In this document: positions 1-5,929 of the stretch, piece by piece
Numbering within the stretch: position 1 is the first letter of the stretch
Layout: each line of letters opens with the position of its first letter
Origin: Treponema sp. UBA6988
GTDB taxonomy: Bacteria; Spirochaetota; Spirochaetia; Treponematales; Treponemataceae
DNA: 9,163 nt
Assembly: GCA_002448445.1 (NCBI GenBank)
Contig: DJYC01000079.1
Coordinates: 1 to 9,163 of the forward strand
Reading direction: 5' to 3'
Program-made: the position numbers and the translations under genes
The notes under the pieces: generated by a model
What the model was told of the DNA's origin: nothing
The model's database searches: none
The model's input: only the letters and a program-made list of their open reading frames with translations

Positions 1-20
1 ACCAGCTGCGCTATAGCCCG
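1..20 (-). tRNA. 5' end of a tRNA gene, cut by the window edge (possibly tRNA-Pro)
   Basis: Read on the minus strand from 20 down to 1, the sequence is CGGGCTATAGCGCAGCTGGT. This fits the start of a bacterial tRNA: a 7-nt acceptor strand (CGGGCTA), T8 A9, a GCGC D-stem strand, then A14, G15 and the G18-G19 of the D-loop. The rest of the gene, including the anticodon, lies beyond the left edge. A C at position 1 followed by GG is common in bacterial tRNA-Pro, so proline is a guess from base 1 only. A well-formed promoter lies upstream at 59-87, which supports a real gene. Confidence 0.72.
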
Positions 21-58
21 ATGTGCTGCAAAAGCAAGATGCAATTGCAACGGAAATA

Positions 59-87
59 ATAGTACACTATTTTGCTTTTTGATTCAA
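59..87 (-). promoter_or_regulatory. Sigma-70 type promoter for the tRNA
   Basis: On the minus strand the -35 box TTGAAT (87-82) and the -10 box TACTAT (64-59) are separated by exactly 17 nt. The expected transcription start is near 52, which leaves a leader of about 30 nt before the tRNA at position 20. The same TTGAAT box with a 17-nt spacer is seen before pgk and tpiA. Confidence 0.65.
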
Positions 88-135
88 GGGGTTTGTGCTG
101 AATTTCTAGAATGCAAGTGCAAATCTTAATGGAAG

Positions 136-332
136 TAAGAAAATGTAAATGTTAACACGAAAGCACTTCCATTCTCGGCAGGAAACGCGTCAAAAAAGCC
201 GAGTGCGGATATAGGGTATCTGACTCCCTTCGGGGCTTGAAGCTACGCTGCCGGGTACGCACCGCGCAAATGCTTTTTTGCCACGTTTCCCGCCTACATT
301 CCAGTGCTTTCTTACATATTTTTACATTACAA
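136..332 (+). repeat. Large imperfect palindromic element, about 190 bp (copy 1)
   Basis: The two ends are inverted copies of each other. The 23 nt at 177-199 match the reverse complement of 272-294 at about 20 positions. A further outer block (GAAAGCACT at 159-167 with AGTGCTTTC at 303-311) continues the pairing. The whole stretch could fold into a long hairpin or cruciform. The centre holds GCTTGAAGCTACGCTG (235-250), which recurs inverted at 3863-3878 inside the element at 3794-3964. The shared CCGCGCAAA next to this core and the similar overall size suggest one non-autonomous family. No coding potential is credible here. Confidence 0.6.
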
Positions 333-347
333 GTATTGAAAGCCTGC

Positions 348-599
348 ACTTGCCAACAAATAAAGAGCCATGGAGGGATTTTTGGTTCTTACTTGCCAAT
401 TCGTAAAAAGCCATGGATGGCGGCTTAGCGCATGAAGAATTGCACAGCGATTCTTCAATCCATAAAAAATCCAAGGATGGATTTTTTGCCCGTACTTGCC
501 AATTCGTAAAAAGCCCATGGATGGGCGGGGCGGCTTAGCGCATGCAGAATTGCCTTGCAATTCTGCAATCCATAAAAAATCCATGGATGGATTTTTTTT
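348..599 (+). repeat. Tandem array of about 103-bp units, each with three hairpins
   Basis: Two full units (391-493 and 494-599) and a shortened unit (348-390) start with ACTTGCCAA. Each full unit contains three hairpins. The first is a short GCCA/TGGC stem with a TGGA loop. The second is a 10-bp stem (434-443 with 447-456; 544-553 with 557-566). The third is a 10-bp AAAAAATCCA/TGGATTTTTT stem (464-473 with 478-487; 574-583 with 588-597). The third hairpin ends in a T run and could act as a terminator. Between units the second stem swaps an A-T pair for a C-G pair, and the first gains a whole C-G pair, so pairing is kept while sequence changes. Short minus-strand reading frames here are by-products of the repeat. 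Confidence 0.8.
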
Positions 600-604
600 G
601 GCGC

Positions 605-757
605 CCTACGCGGGATTGTAGGGGCCGCCGCAGGCGGTTGCGTTAGCAATGGAGCGGGAAGGGCCCCGCGGAACCCCGGAAAGCCCGTAAAAAATGGCAT
701 GTCCGGTCGTATTAGCCAAAAGATATATGGTAGAGCAGAAAAAGGTTCGTCCAAAAA
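605..757 (+). repeat. Dispersed intergenic repeat upstream of pgk (copy 1)
   Basis: The block from CCTACGCGGGATTG (605-618) to AAAGCCCGTAAAAAATGGC (680-698) recurs in inverted orientation at 8923-9010. The similarity continues past it through TAGCCAAAAGA, ATGGTAGAGCA (727-737) and CGTCCAAAA (748-756). In both places the repeat points toward the gene it precedes (pgk here, the DUF3160 gene there) and stops just before the promoter -35 box. It is GC-rich in its first 80 bp, unlike its AT-rich surroundings. It may be mobile, or it may be a conserved upstream regulatory block. Confidence 0.72.
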
Positions 758-766
758 AAGAAAATA

Positions 767-795
767 TTGAATGTTTTTATAAAACACGGTATATT
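767..795 (+). promoter_or_regulatory. Sigma-70 type promoter for pgk
   Basis: TTGAAT (767-772) and TATATT (790-795) are spaced by 17 nt. Transcription should start near 802, giving a leader of about 34 nt with a GGAGG ribosome site at 822-826. An A-rich stretch just upstream (752-764) could serve as an UP element. Confidence 0.7.
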
Positions 796-835
796 TATTC
801 TATTATTGTAAATATCCATACGGAGGAATATTTTT

Positions 836-2107
836 ATGATTAAGACAGTAAAAGACGTTGATCTTAAGGGTAAGCGCATCATTATGCGCGTAGACTTCAA
901 TGTTCCTATGAAGGACGGCGTTGTTCAGGATGACACACGCATCATGGCAGCTCTTCCTACAATCAAGTATATTCTTGATCAGAGCCCACGCTCTCTTGTT
1001 TTGATGAGCCACTTGGGAGACCCAAAAAAGGATGTTAAGAAGGCAGCAGAAAAGGCAGAAAAAGCAGGCAAGCCTTTTACAGATGCAGATAAGGAAAAAT
1101 TCATTAACGGTAAGAACCGCATGAAGCCGGTTGTTGAATACTTTGCATCTAAGCTTGGAAAGAGCGTTACATTCCTTCCTGATGCTCTTGGACAGAAGGC
1201 AGCAATTGACGCTCTTCCAGAAGGTGCAGTTGCAATGCTTGAAAACGTACGCTTCCACGCAGAAGAGACAAGCAAGGATACAGCTGAGCGCGAGACAATG
1301 GCAAAGGAACTTGCAACATACGGTGACATTTTTGTAAACGATGCATTCGGTACAGCCCACCGCGATCAAGCTTCTACTGCTACAATTGCAAAATTCATGA
1401 GCGAAAAGCCGGTTGGCGGCTTCCTTATGGAAAAAGAAGTTCAGAATATTGAGCCAATGGTAACTAATCCTCCAAAGCCACAGGTTGCAATTATTGGTGG
1501 TGCAAAGGTTTCTTCTAAGATTGCAGTTCTTGAGTCTTTGATGAAGAATGCAAGCGCACTTGTTATTGGTGGCGGTATGGCATACACATTCCTTAAGGCT
1601 CAGGGCCACAAGGTTGGTAAGTCTCTTGTTGAAGATGACTTTATTGACACAGCAAAGAAGCTTCTTAACGATGCTGCTGCAAAGAACGTAAAGATTGTTC
1701 TTCCTGTAGACCATGTTGGTGCTGCTGAATTTAGCCCTGATGCAAAGCCAGAGGCAGTTGACGGTGTTGACATTCCTGAAAACCTTATGGCAATGGATGT
1801 TGGTCCTAAGACTGTTGAGGAATACAAGAAGGTTCTTTCTACTGCAAAGTCTATCGTATGGAACGGTCCTGTTGGCGTATTTGAATTTGACGCTTTTGCA
1901 AAGGGAACAGAGGCTGTTGCAAGGCTCGTTGCTGAAGCTACTGGCCGCGGTGCAATGACTGTAGTTGGTGGCGGTGACAGTGTTGCTGCTGTTAACAAGT
2001 TCAAGCTTGCGGACAAGATGACCCATGTTTCTACAGGTGGCGGTGCTTCTCTTGAATTCCTTGAAGGAAAGACACTTCCTGGCATTGCAATTCTTGCACA
2101 GAAGTAA
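836..2107 (+). CDS. pgk: Phosphoglycerate kinase
   Basis: Cytosolic glycolytic enzyme that transfers the 1-phosphate of 1,3-bisphosphoglycerate to ADP, making ATP and 3-phosphoglycerate. The 423-residue product has the family motifs in order: MRVDFNVP (17-24), MSHLG (57-61), LENVRFH (135-141), NDAFGTAHR (168-176), GGAKVSSKI (221-229), GGGMAYTFL (245-253), WNGPVGVFEF (342-351), VGGGDS (377-382) and STGGGASLEFLEGKTLPG (399-416). It is longer than the usual 390-400 residues. Most of the excess is a lysine/alanine-rich insert at about 64-92, after HLG. The usual HLGRP reads HLGDP, so the arginine of the substrate-binding patch is aspartate at residue 62; the other basic residues (R18, R35, R139, R176, K224) are present. 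Start chosen at the ATG with GGAGG nine bases upstream. Codon use is strongly biased (CTT, GCA, AAG, ACA), typical of a highly expressed gene. Confidence 0.98.
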   Translation: MIKTVKDVDLKGKRIIMRVDFNVPMKDGVVQDDTRIMAALPTIKYILDQSPRSLVLMSHLGDPKKDVKKAAEKAEKAGKPFTDADKEKFINGKNRMKPVVEYFASKLGKSVTFLPDALGQKAAIDALPEGAVAMLENVRFHAEETSKDTAERETMAKELATYGDIFVNDAFGTAHRDQASTATIAKFMSEKPVGGFLMEKEVQNIEPMVTNPPKPQVAIIGGAKVSSKIAVLESLMKNASALVIGGGMAYTFLKAQGHKVGKSLVEDDFIDTAKKLLNDAAAKNVKIVLPVDHVGAAEFSPDAKPEAVDGVDIPENLMAMDVGPKTVEEYKKVLSTAKSIVWNGPVGVFEFDAFAKGTEAVARLVAEATGRGAMTVVGGGDSVAAVNKFKLADKMTHVSTGGGASLEFLEGKTLPGIAILAQK

Positions 2108-2130
2108 CTTCTAAGAAGTAAGTTTTTCTT
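2107..2130 (+). terminator. Weak candidate terminator after pgk
   Basis: A 5-bp stem ACTTC-TAA-GAAGT (2107-2119) overlaps the pgk stop codon and is followed by TTTTTCTT (2123-2130). The stem is short and AT-rich, so it may not terminate efficiently alone. The larger hairpin at 2140-2176 lies directly downstream. Confidence 0.3.
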
Positions 2131-2139
2131 GCGGTTAGG

Positions 2140-2176
2140 TTGCCGGGAATTTTTGGCAGTTTGCTAAGCCCGGCAA
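2140..2176 (+). other. Two-tier hairpin downstream of pgk
   Basis: An outer perfect 8-bp stem (TTGCCGGG at 2140-2147 with CCCGGCAA at 2169-2176) encloses an inner 6-bp stem (TTGGCA at 2153-2158 with TGCTAA at 2162-2167, one G-T pair, loop GTT). No T run follows, so it may protect the pgk mRNA 3' end or be part of a repeat rather than a terminator. The stretch from here to 2227 has no recognisable gene. Confidence 0.4.
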
Positions 2177-2227
2177 GACTTGCGCATGGTCTAAAAGCGT
2201 GCGTCAGTAGCGGTGCCCTGGAAAACC

Positions 2228-2368
2228 ACTGATTAATAGCATAGTGTCATTGCAGGGGTTGACGTGAGCAATCTTTAATTGTCAATAATGCAAATAAATG
2301 GATTGTCGGGTCTTTCGCAATGAAGTTTCCAGCGAGCCCGATAATGACATTGTTCTGAATTAATCAGT
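2228..2368. repeat. 141-bp element with imperfect terminal inverted repeats
   Basis: The ends ACTGATTAAT (2228-2237) and ATTAATCAGT (2359-2368) are perfect 10-bp inverted repeats. A second inner pair, TGTCATT (2245-2251) and AATGACA (2343-2349), follows after a short unpaired gap. The interior is AT-rich, has further small complementary segments (TCGGG/CCCGA) and no reading frame of note. Size and end structure resemble a miniature inverted-repeat element or a long structured RNA. No obvious target duplication flanks it. Confidence 0.5.
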
Positions 2369-2372
2369 ATTT

Positions 2373-2640
2373 CCCGAGTTTTTGTGTTTTTTTCGAAGCA
2401 AAAATGGACGCCCGTTGCGAGCAAGAAAAACTTGCCGCGAATGACGTAGCTGTAAAACAGCCCGAGTTTTCACGTTTTTTTCGAAGAAAAAATGCGAGCC
2501 CTTTGACAGACAAGTGAAAACTCGCCGCGAAAGGCGTAGCTGAAAAACAGCCCGAGTTTTCACGTTTTTTTCGAAGAAAAAATGCGAGCCCGTTGCGAGC
2601 AAGTGAAAACTCGCCGCGAATGGCGTAGCCATTCGCCTGT
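2373..2640 (+). repeat. Three tandem copies of a ~90-bp hairpin unit
   Basis: Copies start with CCCGAG at 2373, 2461 and 2551 (88, 90 and 90 bp). Each unit is bounded by an inverted pair: CGAGTTTTCAC/GTGAAAACTCG at 2463-2473/2514-2524 and 2553-2563/2603-2613. The diverged first copy has CGAGTTTTT/AAAAACTTG (2375-2383/2426-2434), where pairing survives through a G-T pair. Inside each unit a TTTTTTC-GAA-GAAAAAA mini-hairpin, degraded in copy 1, is followed by a GCGAGC- or GACGCCC-type segment. Because 90 is a multiple of three, the minus strand stays open and encodes an apparent repeating 30-residue peptide; I judge this a by-product. A shortened relative of the bounding stem occurs at 5788-5810. 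Confidence 0.85.
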
Positions 2641-2650
2641 TACTTTTTTA
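2616..2650 (+). terminator. Hairpin with T run at the end of the tandem array
   Basis: GCGAATGGC (2616-2624), loop GTA, GCCATTCGC (2628-2636) form a perfect 9-bp GC-rich stem, followed after a few bases by TTTTTT (2644-2649). It occurs only in the third repeat copy, where the tail of the unit has changed to complete the stem. It could isolate the downstream gene from pgk transcription. Confidence 0.5.
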
Positions 2651-2705
2651 CCCAAAACTTGTTTACATTTAAAAATACATTTGTTCATTTTATGGAGAAG
2701 TCATC

Positions 2706-3746
2706 ATGAATTCCTTTAAAAAGATTTTTACCCTCACAGCAGTTCTTGCTTTTTCCCTAATTTCTTCGCTTTCTGTTTTTGCAAGAAATTTTGACTACAT
2801 TCAGCAGGGAGAGTATGCCTATTATCTGGATTACCGCGGAGACAACGCCTTCTACCGTGGCTACCTTGTCTTTCACATGGATGACAACACAACTCAGGTT
2901 ATTTCCAGGGCGGTGGACTTAAAATCAAAGAAGAGCATGAACTACGTGTTTGTTCTAAAGGAAGAGCAGGGCGGAATGCCTTCTATTGTAAATGAAAAAG
3001 GTGTTCCGGGTGACAGTCCGCTTTTTTCCCAGAACGTCGTTGACTTTTTGAATTTCCATATTATGTATGCCCAGAACGACACAAAGATTGGCTACAACAC
3101 TTCCTTGAATGACGACTGGCCTGATTACACCCAGGTTTACCACTACAACAAGCTTTTGCCCATGTTCCGCTTCCTTTACATTTCCAATGACAAATATCCT
3201 ATGGCAGACTACCGCCTTAACAGGGCAGGAGTTCTTTCTGCAAAGGATTACAAGTCTTTCTTTAAGATGCAGCCTGCAGTCTTTAAGCACGAAAAGCAGA
3301 AGGCTGGATATTCAATTCCTGATGCAGCAGAACAGACGGTTGAATTTGGCTCTCATTCCGTAATCCTTGACCAGAACTGGAAGGTTTCTTCTGCAAACGG
3401 CGGTAAGGTTGCCTCTATGGGCATTGCTTCCGACTTGGACGCACAGTTTTCCGTAAAGCCATTTTCTGCAAAGGGTGTGGATCTTTCAAGCCAGCTTACA
3501 AAGGAAGAAATGCTGCGCACGCTTCTTTTGCGCTCAGCAGATAACGCAGACTTTTCAACCCTTAAGGTTTCCAATGAAGACAACGGACTTGCCCTTAGCA
3601 TAGAAACTTTTGACGAGTCTTCTAAGGTCTTTAACTTTAGCTACATAAAGCTTTTGGACGACGCTGTTGTTAACCTTACGACTTTTGACTTTGCTTACGA
3701 AGCGCAGAAAAAATACTTTAAGAAGATTCTTAATTCTGTAAAATAA
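2706..3746 (+). CDS. Secreted protein of unknown function
   Basis: The 346-residue product is not a family I recognise. It has a clear Sec signal peptide: basic N-terminus (K5, K6), hydrophobic core from about 7 to 24, and a likely signal peptidase I site after SVFA at residue 26. There is no lipobox cysteine, so it is probably periplasmic or outer-membrane associated. The mature part is rich in tyrosine, phenylalanine and aspartate (for example YAYYLDYRGDNAFYRGYLVF at 38-57), without transmembrane segments or cysteines. Such composition suggests a beta-rich soluble domain, but this is only an inference. The start ATG has GGAG eight bases upstream. It lies alone between pgk and tpiA, separated from both by repeat DNA; no clear promoter was found in 2641-2693. 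Codon choice is less biased than in pgk. Confidence 0.85.
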   Translation: MNSFKKIFTLTAVLAFSLISSLSVFARNFDYIQQGEYAYYLDYRGDNAFYRGYLVFHMDDNTTQVISRAVDLKSKKSMNYVFVLKEEQGGMPSIVNEKGVPGDSPLFSQNVVDFLNFHIMYAQNDTKIGYNTSLNDDWPDYTQVYHYNKLLPMFRFLYISNDKYPMADYRLNRAGVLSAKDYKSFFKMQPAVFKHEKQKAGYSIPDAAEQTVEFGSHSVILDQNWKVSSANGGKVASMGIASDLDAQFSVKPFSAKGVDLSSQLTKEEMLRTLLLRSADNADFSTLKVSNEDNGLALSIETFDESSKVFNFSYIKLLDDAVVNLTTFDFAYEAQKKYFKKILNSVK

Positions 3747-3793
3747 TTACGAATTGGAAATAAATTTTTAAAGCTCATTTTATGAGAATAATG

Positions 3794-3964
3794 AAGTAAA
3801 TCAATTTTGTGCGGAACGGAAGAAGAATTTGGCAGAAAGGCCCTTTGCGCGGGCGAACCAGACAGCGTAGCTTCAAGCCGCGTAGCGAGTCCTATACCTA
3901 ATACGCGCAACTGAGGCATTTCTGACACATTTTTCTGGGAGTGGAGCACAAAATTGATTTACTT
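3794..3964 (-). repeat. 171-bp element with perfect 19-bp terminal inverted repeats (copy 2)
   Basis: The 19 nt at 3794-3812 (AAGTAAATCAATTTTGTGC) are the exact reverse complement of 3946-3964. The interior carries CAGCGTAGCTTCAAGC (3863-3878), the inverse of the core in the element at 136-332, along with matching GCGCGGGCG- and TATACC-type flanks. Orientation is therefore opposite to copy 1. There is no transposase or reading frame, which fits a non-autonomous miniature element. Its right end lies only 10 bp upstream of the tpiA -35 box. Confidence 0.75.
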
Positions 3965-3973
3965 GTAACAGCA

Positions 3974-4002
3974 TTGAATTTTCTATTGATTTGATGTAAT
4001 AT
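3974..4002 (+). promoter_or_regulatory. Sigma-70 type promoter for tpiA
   Basis: TTGAAT (3974-3979) and TAATAT (3997-4002) are spaced by 17 nt, the same layout as the pgk and tRNA promoters. The start of transcription should be near 4009, giving a leader of about 29 nt. Confidence 0.7.
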
Positions 4003-4037
4003 TCGGTAACTAATTGAATTTACGAGGAGCTAGACAA

Positions 4038-4787
4038 ATGGCACGTACACATTACATTGCAGGTAACTGGAAGATGAACACCAGCAAGGCTGAAGCTGTA
4101 AAGCTTGCCCAGGACTTGGTTGCATCACTTAAGGGTAAGACAAACAAATACATGGTTGGCGTTCCCTTCGTATACCTTGACGCTGTAGGACAGGCTTTGA
4201 AGGGAAGCAACATCCTTCTTGGCGCACAGGACTGCGCTGCTACTGCAAACGGAGCACACACAGGCGAAGTTTCTACAGAAATGCTCAAGGACCTTGGTGT
4301 TAAGAGCGTAATCCTTGGCCACTCAGAGCGCCGCCACGAAATTGGTGAAAGCGATGAGCTTATTAACAAGAAGGTTCGCCGCGCACTAAACGAAGGCCTT
4401 GAAGTTGTTCTTTGCATTGGTGAACTTTTGAGCGACCGCGAGGCAGGCAATGCTGAACAGGTTTGCGCATTCCAGCTTTCTGCTGACCTTGCAGGCGTAA
4501 CAGAAGAGCAGATGAAGAACGTAACAATCGCATACGAACCAGTATGGGCAATTGGTACAGGAAAGACTGCAACTCCAGAAGACGCACAGGCAATCCACAA
4601 GTTTGTACGCAACTACATTGCAAAGCTTTACAACCAGAAGGTTGCAGACGAGACAATCATTCAGTACGGCGGCAGCATGAAGGCTTCCAACGCAAAGGAC
4701 CTGCTTGCTCAGCCGGACATTGACGGTGGCTTGATTGGCGGTGCTTCTCTTAAAGCAGACACCTTTGAGCCAATCTGCGTTCTGTAA
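4038..4787 (+). CDS. tpiA: Triosephosphate isomerase
   Basis: Cytosolic glycolytic enzyme that interconverts dihydroxyacetone phosphate and glyceraldehyde 3-phosphate. The 249-residue product is of normal length for this TIM-barrel family. Active-site parts are complete: GNWKMN (9-14) with Asn10 and Lys12, GHSERR (94-99) with catalytic His95, YEPVWAIGTGKTA (166-178) with catalytic Glu167 and the mobile loop, YGGS (210-213), and GGLIGGASL (230-238) for phosphate binding. The open frame extends upstream to a TTG at 4014, but the ATG at 4038 is chosen because GAGGAG (4024-4029) lies eight bases before it and the protein then begins at the conserved N-terminus. Two stop codons in a row (TAATAA) end the gene. 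Codon bias matches pgk, indicating high expression. Confidence 0.98.
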   Translation: MARTHYIAGNWKMNTSKAEAVKLAQDLVASLKGKTNKYMVGVPFVYLDAVGQALKGSNILLGAQDCAATANGAHTGEVSTEMLKDLGVKSVILGHSERRHEIGESDELINKKVRRALNEGLEVVLCIGELLSDREAGNAEQVCAFQLSADLAGVTEEQMKNVTIAYEPVWAIGTGKTATPEDAQAIHKFVRNYIAKLYNQKVADETIIQYGGSMKASNAKDLLAQPDIDGGLIGGASLKADTFEPICVL

Positions 4788-4792
4788 TAAGG

Positions 4793-4818
4793 CGTTTTGA
4801 AGCTTCAATACAAAAACG
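4793..4818. terminator. Possible weak bidirectional terminator between converging genes
   Basis: CGTTTT (4793-4798) and AAAACG (4813-4818) are inverted around the palindrome TTGAAGCTTCAA (4797-4808). The region lies between the tpiA stop and the stop codon of the converging MEMO-like gene, only 17 bp apart. There is little GC in the stem, so activity is uncertain. Confidence 0.25.
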
Positions 4819-5929
4819 TAAAGAAGTAGCTTGTAATATCGTCTCCGCCCTCGCCGGACAGTTCAAATGAATTTGTGTGGTAGAGGACGGAGCATTTTTT
4901 TTGCCCGCCTGAATTTTCCCCGGCTTCTTTGCAGAAGATGTTTGAAAGTGCATACATTCCCTGCCTGTTGTCGCACACGCAGAAAAACCAGCCCTTTGCA
5001 GAAGGGGATTCAAAAAACTTGCTTGAGTAGCCGTCCTTTTTCTTCGTTTCTTCCGCGTTGCCGTGATGGGAAAAATCGCTTGAGATGATGAGGAAATTTT
5101 CCCTGCACTTTTCCCTTGTGAAGTAGGGTAAGAGGGCATCTGTCAGTTTCTGTGCCTGTGCCTGCCGCAGGGGCGGCTCTCCTTCCACTGCCATTGCGCA
5201 GACTTTTGCACCGGGAAAATACTTTGCAATGTAGGGCATGAGGGTGGAAAAACCGTGTTCGATTCTAAAGGCGTTTTTGTCGTATTCAACGCCTAGGCTT
5301 TTGCAAAGTTCCCTTTCTGTTTTTGCATCCGTATGGACAAGGCCATACTCTCCTGCATCCCAGTTGCATTCGCAAAGGGACCATTCCTGGGTGGAAAGGC
5401 CGTAGTGGGACGGACTTATTATAAAGAAGGTTTTCACTTTTCTTGCTTTTGCCAGGGCTTTGAACCAGCCGTCTATGTACCTTCCCGCAAGCAGGTGGTG
5501 GCTTACAGTTCCAGCAAGGGGAAATGCATCTTTGGGAAGAGCTTGGCATTCATTTACGGTGGCAACGGAAGGTTCTGTTAGTCCCTGGGAAATCCATGTC
5601 GGGAAAGTGGGTGCGTCCGTGACGGCGGGGGCAAGAGTGTGTCTGCTGCAGGAACTTGTACTTGCAAAAATTAATAGTGCTGCAAAAAAAGAAAAAATAT
5701 TTTTTTTGTTAGCAAGATGCGGCGTTTCTTTTGCAAGGCAAAAACTACCCCCTCGGAAAGAAATTTCCTCCTTGCAATTTCTTTCCGCGAGTTTTCCGGT
5801 GGAAAACTCGGTTATTCTTTTTGCTACAAAGATGACGCACCCTCCATGGTGCTGCTTGTTTACAAATAAAGCCCTGGAAAGCGGGTTGGCATATTGCCCC
5901 TGGTCCAGAAAAAAAGGAAAAATCACCAT
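4805..5929 (-). CDS. MEMO-family protein (AmmeMemoRadiSam system protein B type), probable lipoprotein with irregular start
   Basis: Residue numbers follow the 374-codon frame from the ATG at 5929. The MEMO domain runs from about 138 to the end: GTVSHH (140-145), ISPSHYG (171-177), EHGFSTLMPYI (224-234), IISSDFSHHG (281-290) and FFCVCDNRQG (315-324). The histidines and a cysteine near 319 correspond to the metal-binding positions known in human MEMO1; bacterial substrates are unknown. A lipoprotein signal lies inside the frame: hydrophobic IFSFFAALLIFAS (78-90) and a lipid-attachable Cys94 in STSSC. In-frame starts are only at 5929 (ATG, overlapping the upstream TGA by 7 bp) and 5926 (GTG); nothing nearer the signal peptide. 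Residues 1-72 partly translate two intergenic-type hairpins and look non-native. In the neighbouring frame, TTG codons at 5736 and 5715 start a basic, hydrophobic leader (MQKKRRILLTKKIFFLF) that one extra T in the run at 5684-5690 would join to the lipobox. Family assignment is firm; the start is not. Confidence 0.85.
   Translation of the reverse strand: MVIFPFFLDQGQYANPLSRALFVNKQHHGGCVIFVAKRITEFSTGKLAERNCKEEISFRGGSFCLAKETPHLANKKNIFSFFAALLIFASTSSCSRHTLAPAVTDAPTFPTWISQGLTEPSVATVNECQALPKDAFPLAGTVSHHLLAGRYIDGWFKALAKARKVKTFFIISPSHYGLSTQEWSLCECNWDAGEYGLVHTDAKTERELCKSLGVEYDKNAFRIEHGFSTLMPYIAKYFPGAKVCAMAVEGEPPLRQAQAQKLTDALLPYFTREKCRENFLIISSDFSHHGNAEETKKKDGYSSKFFESPSAKGWFFCVCDNRQGMYALSNIFCKEAGENSGGQKKCSVLYHTNSFELSGEGGDDITSYFFTFLY
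5754..5810 (-). repeat. Two abutting perfect hairpins before the MEMO-like signal peptide
   Basis: The first hairpin met by minus-strand transcription is CGAGTTTTCC/GGAAAACTCG (5810-5801 with 5797-5788), a 10-bp stem with a 3-nt loop. It is followed with no gap by a 12-bp stem CGGAAAGAAATT/AATTTCTTTCCG (5787-5776 with 5765-5754). The second hairpin's loop on the transcript is GCAAGGAGGA, which contains a consensus Shine-Dalgarno sequence. The first stem resembles the bounding stem of the tandem units at 2373-2640. Arms this perfect inside a supposed coding region suggest the true gene start lies downstream of 5754. Confidence 0.75.

Noticed and set aside
327..787. Minus-strand frames of 85 and 110 residues containing HPWIFYGL repeats.
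   Set aside because: They translate the triple-hairpin and dispersed repeats; similarity between them reflects DNA repetition rather than protein conservation.
803..2026. A 407-residue open frame antisense to pgk.
   Set aside because: It lies fully opposite a certain gene, has cysteine/asparagine-rich low-quality composition, and is explained by the strong codon bias of pgk removing antisense stops.
2360..2632. A 90-residue minus-strand frame with a repeating 30-residue peptide.
   Set aside because: It is generated by the 90-bp tandem hairpin units, whose length is a multiple of three; no ribosome site or independent coding signal was seen.
2373..2640. Possible CRISPR array.
   Set aside because: Units are about 90 bp and contiguous, without unique spacers of uniform length, and no cas gene is present.
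4014..4037. Upstream TTG start for tpiA, adding eight residues.
   Set aside because: The strong ribosome site at 4024-4029 lies inside that extension, and the ATG at 4038 gives the normal family N-terminus.
4052..4808. Minus-strand frames of 186, 97 and 140 residues opposite tpiA.
   Set aside because: They are antisense shadows of a certain gene with no family resemblance.
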